A DNA stretch of 64,000 bases, taken from positions 310,001 to 374,000 of the forward strand of contig JBMNGG010000003.1 in the NCBI GenBank assembly GCA_050949705.1. The letters run 5' to 3'. The notes under the pieces are model-generated. The model ran no database searches. It was not told where the DNA came from and saw only the letters and a list, made by a program, of their open reading frames with translations. Made by a program: the position numbers and the translations under genes. Shown here in pieces: positions 1 through 7,172 of this stretch. Numbering within the stretch: the stretch's first letter is position 1; each line of letters opens with the position of its first letter. The stretch comes from JBMNGG01 sp050949705. GTDB taxonomy: Bacteria > Bacillota > Thermosediminibacteria > Thermosediminibacterales > Tepidanaerobacteraceae.

Positions 1-104
1 ATAGAGTAGAGGTATTGCGGCTATAGCCGTTAAATAAGTAAGTAAAAAGACAGAGTGGAACCGCGATCCCTCGCCTCTGAGAAGAGGCGAGGGATTTTTG
101 ATTT
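1..104 (+). promoter_or_regulatory. T-box riboswitch, 3' part, with terminator
   Basis: The T-box core GTGGAACCGCG lies at 55-65 and is followed by a GC-rich hairpin (arms 67-77 and 84-94) and a T run at 95-99. This is the usual end of a tRNA-sensing T-box leader: the T-box sequence can pair to form an antiterminator that competes with the terminator. The 5' part with the specifier loop is outside the window. Because cysE and cysS follow directly, tRNA-Cys is the likely ligand, but that is inferred from context only. Confidence 0.85.
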
Positions 105-129
105 CATGTAAAAATGAGGAGGGAAAAGT

Positions 130-804
130 ATGTTTAGAACTATAAGAGAAGACATCAATGTGGTATTTGAACGCGATCCTGCTGCTAAAAGCGTTATTGA
201 GGTTATATTATGTTATCCGGGTTTTCATGCAATTTTGCTACATCGTCTAGCTCATGGTTTTTACAAGCTTAAATTAATGTTGCTAGCTCGGATCATTTCT
301 CAGATAAACAGATTTTTGACCGGAATTGAAATCCATCCATGTGCAAAAATAGGCAAGGGCTTATTCATTGACCACGGTATGGGAGTTGTCATTGGAGAAA
401 CGGCGGAAATAGGTAATAATGTTACTCTGTATCAAGGTGTAACTTTGGGTGGTACTGGAAAAGAAAAGGGTAAACGTCATCCTACCTTAGGAAATAACAT
501 TGTTGTAGGGTCCGGGGCTAAAATATTAGGTCCTGTAACGATAGGCGATAATTCAAAGATAGGTGCCGGGGCTGTTGTATTAAGGGACATTGATCCAAAT
601 TCTACAGTTGTGGGGATACCTGGTAAAGCTGTAGTAAGACAAAAAGTGGATTTTTCAGATACGGATTTTACAAAAGTGGATTTAAACCATCATTTACTAC
701 CTGACCCTGTAGCCGATATGATGAAAAGTTTACAGAAAAAAATAGAAACCCTGGAAATGAGGATTGCCTTTCTTGAAAAAGAACTTAATTCAAAAACAGG
801 ATAA
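130..804 (+). CDS. cysE: Serine O-acetyltransferase
   Basis: The enzyme acetylates L-serine with acetyl-CoA to give O-acetylserine, the carbon skeleton for cysteine, in the cytoplasm. The 224-residue protein has the short alpha-helical N-terminal part and a left-handed beta-helix of hexapeptide repeats from about residue 65 to 170, including the family stretch HPCAKIGKGLFIDHG and the segment with GVTLGGTGK. The C-terminal tail (about 185-224) is helical and charged. The length matches the short clostridial/Bacillus form. A GAGGAGGG ribosome site lies at 116-123. It is the first gene after the T-box and sits 32 bp before cysS, so both are probably induced together when charged tRNA-Cys is scarce. 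Confidence 0.95.
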   Translation: MFRTIREDINVVFERDPAAKSVIEVILCYPGFHAILLHRLAHGFYKLKLMLLARIISQINRFLTGIEIHPCAKIGKGLFIDHGMGVVIGETAEIGNNVTLYQGVTLGGTGKEKGKRHPTLGNNIVVGSGAKILGPVTIGDNSKIGAGAVVLRDIDPNSTVVGIPGKAVVRQKVDFSDTDFTKVDLNHHLLPDPVADMMKSLQKKIETLEMRIAFLEKELNSKTG

Positions 805-836
805 ATAAAAAATATTTGTATAAAGGGGAAATTTTA

Positions 837-2237
837 ATGTTAATATATAATACATTTACAAGAAAAAAAGAAGAGTTTAAGCCTTTAGAAGGGAACAAAG
901 TCAAAATATATACATGTGGGCCTACTGTTTACGATTTTTTTCACGTAGGCAATGCAAGGGTTTTTATTACATTTGATATGATAAGGAAGTATTTGGAATT
1001 CCGGGGATATGATGTAACTTTTGTACAAAACTTCACTGATATTGATGATAAAATGATAAAACGGGCTAATGAAGAAGGAATAACTGTAAAAGACCTTGGT
1101 GATAGATTCATACAGGAATACTTTAAAGATGCTGATGCTCTGGGTATAAGTAGAGCCGATGTCCACCCCAAGGCTACAGAACACATTAACGAAATTATTG
1201 AATTAATTAAGGTTTTAATAGAAAAGGGATATGCTTATGAGGTAAATGGCGATGTATACTATGATACTCGTAAATTTAAAGATTACGGGAAGTTATCCCA
1301 TCAAGACATCGATGAATTGGAAGTTGGTGCTCGCATTGAACCAGGAGAGTTAAAGAAAGCCCCTATGGATTTTGCTTTATGGAAAGCAAAAAAACCAGGG
1401 GAACCGGCATGGGAGAGTCCTTGGGGAGAAGGGAGACCTGGCTGGCATATTGAGTGTTCCATTATGGCAATGAAGTATTTAGGAGAGACTATTGATATTC
1501 ATGGCGGTGGGCCAGACCTGATTTTCCCCCATCATGAAAACGAAATCGCTCAAAGTGAAGCTGCCACTGGTAAACCTTTTTCTCTTTTTTTCATGCATGT
1601 TGGATACCTTAATATAAACAATCAAAAAATGTCCAAGTCCTTGGGTAATTTTTTTACTGTCAGAGATATACTGAAAAGTTATGAACCTGAAGTTTTGAGA
1701 TTCTTCATGCTGTCTTCCCATTACAGAAATCCTATCAATTTTAGTCAGGATTTAATGGAGCAGGCTAAAAATTCTTTAGAGCGTCTATATAATGGCTTAT
1801 ATAGCATGGAACACTTGGAAAAGAAAGCTTTGGAAAAGAACCTTAATGAAGATCAAGAAAGATATCTACAAAAACTTAACATTTATAAAAAAGAATTTAT
1901 TGAGGCTATGGATGATGACTTTAATACAGCTGATGCGATTGCTTGCCTTTTTAATATAGTGAGAGAATACAATATGAATATTAATGAAAAATCTCCACTA
2001 AAGCTTATCAAAGAAACAAAAGAATTGTTACTTGACCTTGGAAATGTGTTAGGTTTGTTTCGGAAATTTAGTGACGAAACCTTGTTAGATGAAGAAATAG
2101 AGCAGAAAATAAAGGAAAGGCAGGAAGCACGAAAGGCTAAGAATTATGCCTTGGCTGATAAAATACGAGACGAGTTAAAAGCTCAAGGAATAATATTAGA
2201 AGATACACCATCAGGAGTACGTTGGAAACGGCAGTAA
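837..2237 (+). CDS. cysS: Cysteinyl-tRNA synthetase
   Basis: This class I synthetase attaches cysteine to tRNA-Cys. The 466-residue product has the N-terminal signature CGPTVYDFFHVGNAR (the HIGH-like motif), zinc-ligand Cys and His residues (C in GWHIECS, HHENE), and KMSKSLGN in the catalytic core, followed by a helical anticodon-binding domain. I chose ATG 837 over the upstream in-frame TTG at 816 because AAGGGG at 822-827 is correctly spaced for 837 and family members begin with a form of MLIYNT. It follows cysE in the T-box-controlled transcript, and mrnC begins 15 bp later. Confidence 0.95.
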   Translation: MLIYNTFTRKKEEFKPLEGNKVKIYTCGPTVYDFFHVGNARVFITFDMIRKYLEFRGYDVTFVQNFTDIDDKMIKRANEEGITVKDLGDRFIQEYFKDADALGISRADVHPKATEHINEIIELIKVLIEKGYAYEVNGDVYYDTRKFKDYGKLSHQDIDELEVGARIEPGELKKAPMDFALWKAKKPGEPAWESPWGEGRPGWHIECSIMAMKYLGETIDIHGGGPDLIFPHHENEIAQSEAATGKPFSLFFMHVGYLNINNQKMSKSLGNFFTVRDILKSYEPEVLRFFMLSSHYRNPINFSQDLMEQAKNSLERLYNGLYSMEHLEKKALEKNLNEDQERYLQKLNIYKKEFIEAMDDDFNTADAIACLFNIVREYNMNINEKSPLKLIKETKELLLDLGNVLGLFRKFSDETLLDEEIEQKIKERQEARKAKNYALADKIRDELKAQGIILEDTPSGVRWKRQ

Positions 2238-2252
2238 TAGCAGGGAGGGATT

Positions 2253-2648
2253 TTGATTTTTGATAATAAGGATATAAATTTTGATATAAATTCTATTTCT
2301 GCTTTAGCCTTAGCATTTGTAGGAGATTCAGTTTTTGACCTTTTTATTAGAACTAAGCTTGTTGGAAGTGGCAAAAAGGTAAGAGACCTTCACAGGGAAG
2401 CGGTAGGTTTTGTGAAGGCCTCTTCCCAGGCAGAAATATTAAGAAACATAGAGTCCACTCTTACACAAAAAGAGAGGGATATAGTAAGAAATGCTCGAAA
2501 TGCTAAGGTAAATACGGTTCCCAAAAATGCTGATATCATGGATTATCATTATAGTACGGCTTTTGAAGCTTTACTTGGGTACCTTTTTCTTACAGGTCAA
2601 AAGGAGCGGCTAAATGATATTTTGCAAAAGTCTTTTGAGAACAAATGA
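2253..2648 (+). CDS. mrnC: Mini-ribonuclease III
   Basis: Mini-III is a dimeric RNase III catalytic domain without the double-stranded RNA-binding domain. In Bacillus it trims 23S rRNA ends. The 131-residue protein has the expected length and the conserved segment ALAFVGDSVFDLF near residue 15, which carries the family's acidic position, and a second acidic helix around residues 105-115 (AFEALLGYLFL). Translation starts at TTG 2253, placed after GGAGGG at 2243-2248. Its place directly after cysS is standard in Firmicutes. Confidence 0.9.
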   Translation: MIFDNKDINFDINSISALALAFVGDSVFDLFIRTKLVGSGKKVRDLHREAVGFVKASSQAEILRNIESTLTQKERDIVRNARNAKVNTVPKNADIMDYHYSTAFEALLGYLFLTGQKERLNDILQKSFENK

Positions 2649-2673
2649 TGATCTAGCCTTGTATTTAATTTTT

Positions 2674-3828
2674 TCACTTTAAAGGTGGGTATTTGCCACA
2701 GCCTAACTCCCCTTCAGGGCAATATCCTAATTGTTCACAAGGAGCCCCTGCATTTTTAAAAAGAGCGGGGGCTATATTTTTTACTTCTGCTAGCATTGAA
2801 TTCGCCAGTTGGCGTATTTCAGCCTGAGCACGATTGCAGCAGCGCAAGTTAAAGAAATTATAGAGACTGCGTACATTCATAGTCATAACTAATCTGGTCT
2901 GGGTACCGCTAGGCAAAATATATCTTGAATCTTCTTGATCTATACCCAATTTAACAAGCTCAATGTAACATTTTTTGCATGCGTCTAATCCTTTTATATA
3001 AGTAAGTAAAGCTTTTAGGTTTCTACAAATACTTTGTGGCACTATTGCATAGTAATTAAGGTTAATGAATTCTTCTATTATAGGTAAAATATGCATATTA
3101 AATTCATGAGACAGATTACATAAAGCTAAAAGCTTATCATCATCATAAAAAGGACTTGCAAAATCCAAGTTTTCATATATATGTTGGACAAAACCTAATG
3201 CATCCTTACTTTTTATTAATATTTCATTATTATTTTGAGTAATATTAAAATGAGTGGATTTAAAGATATATTCAAGATCCAAAGGAAAGGCAATTGCATA
3301 TTCAGGATTATCGGACAATTTCCCGACACCGTCGAAAATTCCTCGCAGATAAGAAGGCTGATGTACTTTTGATATATTGTCAGGCGATTGGTCTCTTATG
3401 TGATACTTATCGATCAATGCTTGCTGTTTGTTGTTAATTTGACCTGAGAGTTTACCAGATAATGATAAACCTCTGATATAGCTCATGTTTTCAAAAGTCA
3501 AAACATCAGTATCATTACCTGATGATACTTCTTCTTTATCGAAAGGATTGTTATATCTTAAACTCTGAACAGAATATGAGCCAATACGATGTCTCGTAAT
3601 TTGGGCTAATAGAGAACGACTTACTCCATCAATTGCAAAGGTGAAACTAACATGTTCTGTAGGTGACATGTGCCCCATATCAGTAAGTTTATTTATGAAA
3701 GAGGCAGCTTTTTCGGTTGTAAAATTATCCATAAGGCGTGTTGCGCTTATCTTAGAATAACAAAGACGTGCTGCTGCTGCTACGACTTTTTCCGGTTGTG
3801 GTGTATGAGATAGGATAGTTACCTTCAT
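2674..3828 (-). CDS. thyX: Flavin-dependent thymidylate synthase with inserted LAGLIDADG-like domain
   Basis: ThyX methylates dUMP to dTMP using FAD, NADPH and methylenetetrahydrofolate. The ThyX signature RHRIGSYSVQSLRY is at residues 79-92, and the second half of the fold resumes around residue 258 with YAIVPQSI, then a DSRYILP segment at 300-306 and TMNVRSLYNFF at 316-326. At 384 residues it is about 165 longer than usual. The extra block, residues about 95-257 (3058-3546), contains YLRGIFDGVGKL at 160-171, which resembles a LAGLIDADG homing-endonuclease helix, and a typical IKSKDALGFVQHIYENL segment at 205-221. The position of the catalytic Asp is Val168, so cleavage activity is unlikely. 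No intein splice residues are seen at the edges. ATG 3828 follows AAGGAGG. The gene is transcribed against its neighbours. Confidence 0.9.
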   Translation of the reverse strand: MKVTILSHTPQPEKVVAAAARLCYSKISATRLMDNFTTEKAASFINKLTDMGHMSPTEHVSFTFAIDGVSRSLLAQITRHRIGSYSVQSLRYNNPFDKEEVSSGNDTDVLTFENMSYIRGLSLSGKLSGQINNKQQALIDKYHIRDQSPDNISKVHQPSYLRGIFDGVGKLSDNPEYAIAFPLDLEYIFKSTHFNITQNNNEILIKSKDALGFVQHIYENLDFASPFYDDDKLLALCNLSHEFNMHILPIIEEFINLNYYAIVPQSICRNLKALLTYIKGLDACKKCYIELVKLGIDQEDSRYILPSGTQTRLVMTMNVRSLYNFFNLRCCNRAQAEIRQLANSMLAEVKNIAPALFKNAGAPCEQLGYCPEGELGCGKYPPLK

Positions 3829-3927
3829 TTTACATAGCCTCCTTGACTTTTTTTGAAAATTAAAATATCATTTGTACAAACATTTATATTAATTATATCA
3901 CAGTTGTTGTTTCAGGAGTGATTAAAG

Positions 3928-4680
3928 ATTAGCGAAAATCAAATAGAAGGTAGAAATACAGTTTTAGAAGCATTACGATCTGATCGGGAAATACATAAAA
4001 TTTTTGTAAAAAAGGGCGAACGTCACGGGGCAATATTGAAGATACTGAAAATGGCTAAGGAGTCTAGAATACCTGTTCATGAAATGGAAGATAAAATCTT
4101 TTTGTCTATGGCTGAAACCTTAAACCATCAAGGAGTTATAGCAAAAGTAGCCCCGAAGAGTTATAGTAGTGTTGATGATATTTTAAAAAGTGCTCGTGAT
4201 TTAAAACAAGATCCGTTTATACTAATTTTAAACGAACTAACCGACCCTCAAAACCTTGGAAGTATTTTGCGAACTGTGGAGTGCTTGGGGGCCCACGGTG
4301 TAATTATACCCAAGCATAGGGCTTGCGGGATAACCCCTACTGTAGCTAAAGTGTCTTCCGGAGCTGTTGAATATGTAAAAATTGCCAGGGTTACAAATAT
4401 AGCAAGAACTATTGAAGAGTTAAAAAAAGAAGGTTTATGGATAATCGGAGCTGATATAGAAGGAAAGGATTATTTCAAGGTGGATTTAACCGGCCCTATA
4501 GCTCTAGTCATCGGTGGTGAAGATAAGGGGTTAGGGAAACTAGTGAAGGAAAAGTGTGATTTACTGGTAAGAATCCCATTACGAGGCAAAATAACTTCAC
4601 TTAATGCGGCTGTAGCTGCATCTATCTTAGGATACGATATACTAAGACAGAGGATAGAAAGTCATGGAAAACCAGTATAA
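3928..4680 (+). CDS. rlmB: 23S rRNA 2'-O-methyltransferase, TrmH/RlmB family
   Basis: This SPOUT methyltransferase 2'-O-methylates a guanosine of 23S rRNA. The SPOUT motifs are clear: NELTDPQNLGSILRTVE, ALVIGGEDKGLG and a C-terminal IPLRGKITSLNAAVAAS. Codons upstream of the first conventional start (TTG 4036) encode the expected N-terminal L30e-like substrate domain, with IEGRNTVLEAL. That frame is open only back to 3922, because TGA at 3919-3921 closes it, and it has no ATG, GTG or TTG there. ATT at 3928 lies 9 nt after AGGAG (3914-3918), so I call an AUU start and a 250-residue protein. The alternative is a TTG start and loss of the N-terminal domain. It overlaps yacP by 17 bp. Confidence 0.85.
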   Translation: MSENQIEGRNTVLEALRSDREIHKIFVKKGERHGAILKILKMAKESRIPVHEMEDKIFLSMAETLNHQGVIAKVAPKSYSSVDDILKSARDLKQDPFILILNELTDPQNLGSILRTVECLGAHGVIIPKHRACGITPTVAKVSSGAVEYVKIARVTNIARTIEELKKEGLWIIGADIEGKDYFKVDLTGPIALVIGGEDKGLGKLVKEKCDLLVRIPLRGKITSLNAAVAASILGYDILRQRIESHGKPV

Positions 4681-5194
4681 AGAATATCTCTTGGTAGATG
4701 GCTACAACATCATTAATGCATGGCCTGAATTAAATAACGAGATGAAGAAGGTCAATTTGGAATCAGCTCGAGATAAACTAATAGATATCATGGCAGATTA
4801 CTCAGCTTCTATGGCTATATCTGTTGTGGTGGTTTTCGATGCACATCAGGTTGATAAAAGCAGAAGAACCAGGTATAGAATAAATGGTGTGGATGTAATA
4901 TACACAAAAGTAGGAGAGACAGCAGATCACTATATAGAAAAGGTCGTAGATGCTATTGGAAGAGAAACAAGAGTTAGAGTTGCTACTTCTGACTGGATTG
5001 AACAGCAAATTATTTTAGGGCGTGGAGCAAGTCGAATATCGGCTAGAGAACTTTATGAAGAAATAAAACAATTAAGAACAGCAAGGCAAAATAAGGAAAA
5101 AAAGTGTGAGAACTTAATGGAAACTATAGCAGATATCATCGATCCAAAGTTAATAGAACGAATTGAGAAAGATATTAAACATAAAAGGAAATAA
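4664..5194 (+). CDS. yacP: NYN-domain ribonuclease, YacP/Rae1 family
   Basis: The 176-residue protein starts with LLVDGYNIINAWPEL, the PIN/NYN nuclease strand with its first catalytic Asp. It has further acidic positions around VVVFDAHQVD and TSDWIEQQIILGRGA, all typical of YacP. In Bacillus the protein (Rae1) is a ribosome-associated endoribonuclease that cleaves mRNA in the A site. The last 50 residues are charged and helical. It overlaps the 3' end of rlmB, so the two are translationally coupled, as in other Firmicutes. Confidence 0.88.
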   Translation: MENQYKEYLLVDGYNIINAWPELNNEMKKVNLESARDKLIDIMADYSASMAISVVVVFDAHQVDKSRRTRYRINGVDVIYTKVGETADHYIEKVVDAIGRETRVRVATSDWIEQQIILGRGASRISARELYEEIKQLRTARQNKEKKCENLMETIADIIDPKLIERIEKDIKHKRK

Positions 5195-5214
5195 ACAAAC
5201 TAGAGTCTTAAGGC

Positions 5215-5244
5215 TTGACTACTTCAACGGGTATAGGCTATAAT
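5215..5244 (+). promoter_or_regulatory. Sigma-A-type promoter for sigH
   Basis: TTGACT at 5215-5220 and TATAAT at 5239-5244 are separated by 18 bp and lie 49 bp before the preferred sigH start. The open frame that runs through here would give sigH a foreign N-terminal extension, so this segment is better read as promoter DNA than coding DNA. Confidence 0.75.
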
Positions 5245-5292
5245 GATTTTGTGGTCAATATTGCTCTTCAAAAATTCATGGGGGCGATTTTA

Positions 5293-5940
5293 TTGAATGT
5301 CGGGCTTCATAGGGAGGAATACCTGCTTTTTGATGAAATGACAGATGAAGAAGTAGTATCTGAAGCAATAAATGATGATAAAGAGGCCTTGGAATACCTT
5401 ATAAACAAGTATAAGAATTTTGTAAAATCTAAAGCTAGGTCATATTTTTTAATCGGCGCTGACCGTGAAGATATTATCCAAGAAGGCATGATTGGTCTTT
5501 ATAAAGCCATACGGGATTTCAATCCCGAGAAGTTATCCTCTTTTCGAGCTTTTGCCGAACTTTGTATTACAAGGCAGATTATCACAGCTATTAAAACAGC
5601 TACCCGTCAAAAACACATCCCTCTAAATTCTTATGTTTCTTTAAATAAGCCACTTTATGATGAAGATTCCGATAGGACGTTGTTGGATATACTTTCTGGA
5701 GTAAAGATTGCAGATCCTGAGGAATTAATAATTAGTAGAGAAGAGTTTAAAGATATTGAGGGAAAGATGGGCGAGATTTTAAGTAAGCTGGAATGGCAAG
5801 TGTTAATGGCCTATCTTGGGGGCAAGTCATATCAGGAAATAGCCAAAGAGTTAAAGCGTCATGTTAAATCAATAGATAATGCCTTGCAAAGAGTTAAAAG
5901 AAAGCTTGAGAAGTATCTTGAAATTCGAGAACTTAATTAG
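5293..5940 (+). CDS. sigH: RNA polymerase sigma-H factor
   Basis: Sigma-H (Spo0H) directs transcription of early stationary-phase and sporulation genes. The protein matches the family almost throughout: region 2 contains ALEYLINKYKNFV, the -10 binding segment DIIQEGMIGLYKAIRDF and ITRQIITAIKTATRQKH. Region 4 has the LEWQVLMAYLGGKSYQEIA helix-turn-helix. I chose TTG 5293 (215 residues, start MNVGLHREEYL) because it matches the family's usual N-terminus and because an excellent promoter lies at 5215-5244. The longer frame from 5215 would add 26 unsupported residues. The ribosome site (GGGGGCGA) is weak. Confidence 0.92.
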   Translation: MNVGLHREEYLLFDEMTDEEVVSEAINDDKEALEYLINKYKNFVKSKARSYFLIGADREDIIQEGMIGLYKAIRDFNPEKLSSFRAFAELCITRQIITAIKTATRQKHIPLNSYVSLNKPLYDEDSDRTLLDILSGVKIADPEELIISREEFKDIEGKMGEILSKLEWQVLMAYLGGKSYQEIAKELKRHVKSIDNALQRVKRKLEKYLEIRELN

Positions 5941-5958
5941 CCATTCTAATTTATAAGC

Positions 5959-5987
5959 TTGACCGAAGTGTTTTTTCTATTTATAAT
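5959..5987 (+). promoter_or_regulatory. Promoter for tRNA-Tyr/tRNA-Gly
   Basis: TTGACC at 5959-5964 and TATAAT at 5982-5987 are spaced by 17 bp and end 10 bp before the tRNA-Tyr acceptor stem, an almost consensus sigma-A promoter of the strength expected for stable RNA genes. Confidence 0.8.
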
Positions 5988-5997
5988 TATAAAACGT

Positions 5998-6083
5998 GGA
6001 GAGATTCCCGAGTTGGCCAAAGGGGGCAGACTGTAAATCTGCTGGCAACGCCTTCGGTGGTTCGAATCCACCTCTCTCCACCA
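5998..6083 (+). tRNA. tRNA-Tyr (GTA)
   Basis: The gene is an 86-nt class II tRNA with a long variable arm. The acceptor arms are GGAGAGA (5998-6004) and TCTCTCC (6073-6079), the anticodon GTA is at 6033-6035, the T-loop is GGTTCGAATCC and the CCA end is encoded at 6081-6083. Confidence 0.97.
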
Positions 6084-6095
6084 AAACATAAGCTT

Positions 6096-6172
6096 GCGGG
6101 AATAGCTCAGCTGGCTAGAGCGTCAGCCTTCCAAGCTGAATGTCGCGGGTTCGAATCCCGTTTCCCGCTCCA
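6096..6172 (+). tRNA. tRNA-Gly (TCC)
   Basis: Acceptor arms GCGGGAA (6096-6102) and TTCCCGC (6162-6168), anticodon TCC in the loop CTTCCAA, T-loop GGGTTCGAATCCC and an encoded CCA end at 6170-6172. It lies 12 bp after tRNA-Tyr in the same transcript. Confidence 0.97.
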
Positions 6173-6187
6173 AATATGAATCTTATT

Positions 6188-6219
6188 AAATGTAATACTT
6201 TATCGTATTACATTTTTTG
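6188..6219 (+). terminator. Rho-independent terminator after tRNA-Gly
   Basis: A perfect 11-bp stem (6188-6198 with 6205-6215, loop TTTATC) runs into a T-rich tail. It closes the two-tRNA transcript. It could also serve the converging ferritin-like gene on the other strand. Confidence 0.8.
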
Positions 6220-6255
6220 TTTTTATTAGTGACGTGCATGTTACAATGTAATTGT

Positions 6256-6708
6256 TTACAGCGTGTTATATAAAGTGCTAAACTGTGTGGCATGTTCTAA
6301 TTCATCCACCATAGCGAGGTAGAAAGTATCTTTTATTAGTTGGTCGGTAGTAGAGAGCTGTACATCCCTGTAAAACTCTGCTGCTTCCAGCTCATCTTTT
6401 AAAGCCCGCAAAATGCCCGCTTTATAATTTGGATACTGAACAGGACTGATTGTGTATTGAGGCATTTTACCAGTATAATAATGATATAGTTTTGTAAATG
6501 CTTGTAAATGTTTAAGCTCATCCTGACGAGCGTGTTGAATAAATTCTCTGTGTAGTAAATCCGGTGCTTGCCGAAGCAGTGAGGCATAGAACTCTGCCGC
6601 TGTGGCTTCATCTATAATAGATTGATAAATGTATTGTAGTATTTCACGAAAGGATTTAGGACCTAGAATTGGCAAATTAGGAATTTGTGTATTAGTGTAC
6701 TGATACAT
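6256..6708 (-). CDS. Ferritin-like / rubrerythrin-related protein
   Basis: This 150-residue all-helical protein has two repeats of the ferritin-like di-iron motif: an EATAAEFYASLL helix followed by ARQDELKHLQAF, then DELEAAEFYRDV followed by AMVDELEHATQF. The Glu and Glu-x-x-His ligands for a di-iron centre are therefore present in both halves. It lacks a rubredoxin-type C-terminal domain. Similar short proteins in clostridia are annotated as ferritin-like or DUF2383/DUF2202-type, and the real substrate is unknown. The start is ATG 6708, just after AGGAGA, rather than the upstream TTG at 6729. It is transcribed against the flanking tRNA genes and stands alone. Confidence 0.75.
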   Translation of the reverse strand: MYQYTNTQIPNLPILGPKSFREILQYIYQSIIDEATAAEFYASLLRQAPDLLHREFIQHARQDELKHLQAFTKLYHYYTGKMPQYTISPVQYPNYKAGILRALKDELEAAEFYRDVQLSTTDQLIKDTFYLAMVDELEHATQFSTLYNTL

Positions 6709-6886
6709 ATTATCTCTCCTTTCAATCAATCGTATAGTTGCTATGATTCCATATTATTATTGATATTGTAATATGTGCATAAGCAAAAATTTAATTTGGC
6801 TTGCTCTTGACGAATAATAAAATATATATTAGAATATAATACGTTACAGCGCTGACAGGTACTGTAAGCTATAATAAGAAAATTGA

Positions 6887-6963
<77 letters not shown>

Positions 6964-6966
6964 AAT

Positions 6967-7042
6967 GCCCACGTAGCTCAGTAGGCAGAGCGTCGCCTTG
7001 GTAAGGCGGAGGTCACCGGTTCAATCCCGGTCGTGGGCTCCA
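6967..7042 (+). tRNA. tRNA-Thr (GGT)
   Basis: Acceptor arms GCCCACG (6967-6973) and CGTGGGC (7032-7038), anticodon GGT in the loop TTGGTAA, CCA encoded at 7040-7042. It begins 3 bp after tRNA-fMet and lies just upstream of tuf, as in many bacteria. Confidence 0.97.
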
Positions 7043-7060
7043 TTTTTAGGTTTAATATGT

Positions 7061-7090
7061 TTGAAAATTTAGTTTTAAGTGTTGTAAAAT
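7061..7090 (+). promoter_or_regulatory. Possible tuf promoter
   Basis: TTGAAA at 7061-7066 and TAAAAT at 7085-7090 are separated by 18 bp. They lie 83 bp before tuf in AT-rich DNA after tRNA-Thr. Read-through from the tRNAs is also possible. Confidence 0.4.
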
Positions 7091-7172
7091 CAGTTATTTT
7101 TGTTTAAAATAGTAGTAGTGTGGACATGCTCAACTTTAAAATGTATATTTTTACATATCAAGGAGGATTAAC

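Noticed and set aside
3058..3546. Intein in thyX
   Set aside because: No Cys/Ser at the start of the insert and no HN followed by Cys/Ser/Thr at its end were seen, and the LAGLIDADG-like motif lacks the catalytic Asp. A permanent domain insertion fits better.
5215..5292. N-terminal extension of SigH
   Set aside because: The bases form a near-consensus promoter and SigH homologues do not have this extension.
6801..6875. Promoter for the fMet/Thr tRNA pair
   Set aside because: Several TATAAT-like boxes exist (for example 6835-6840 and 6870-6875), but no -35 box is correctly spaced from any of them, so no promoter is assigned.
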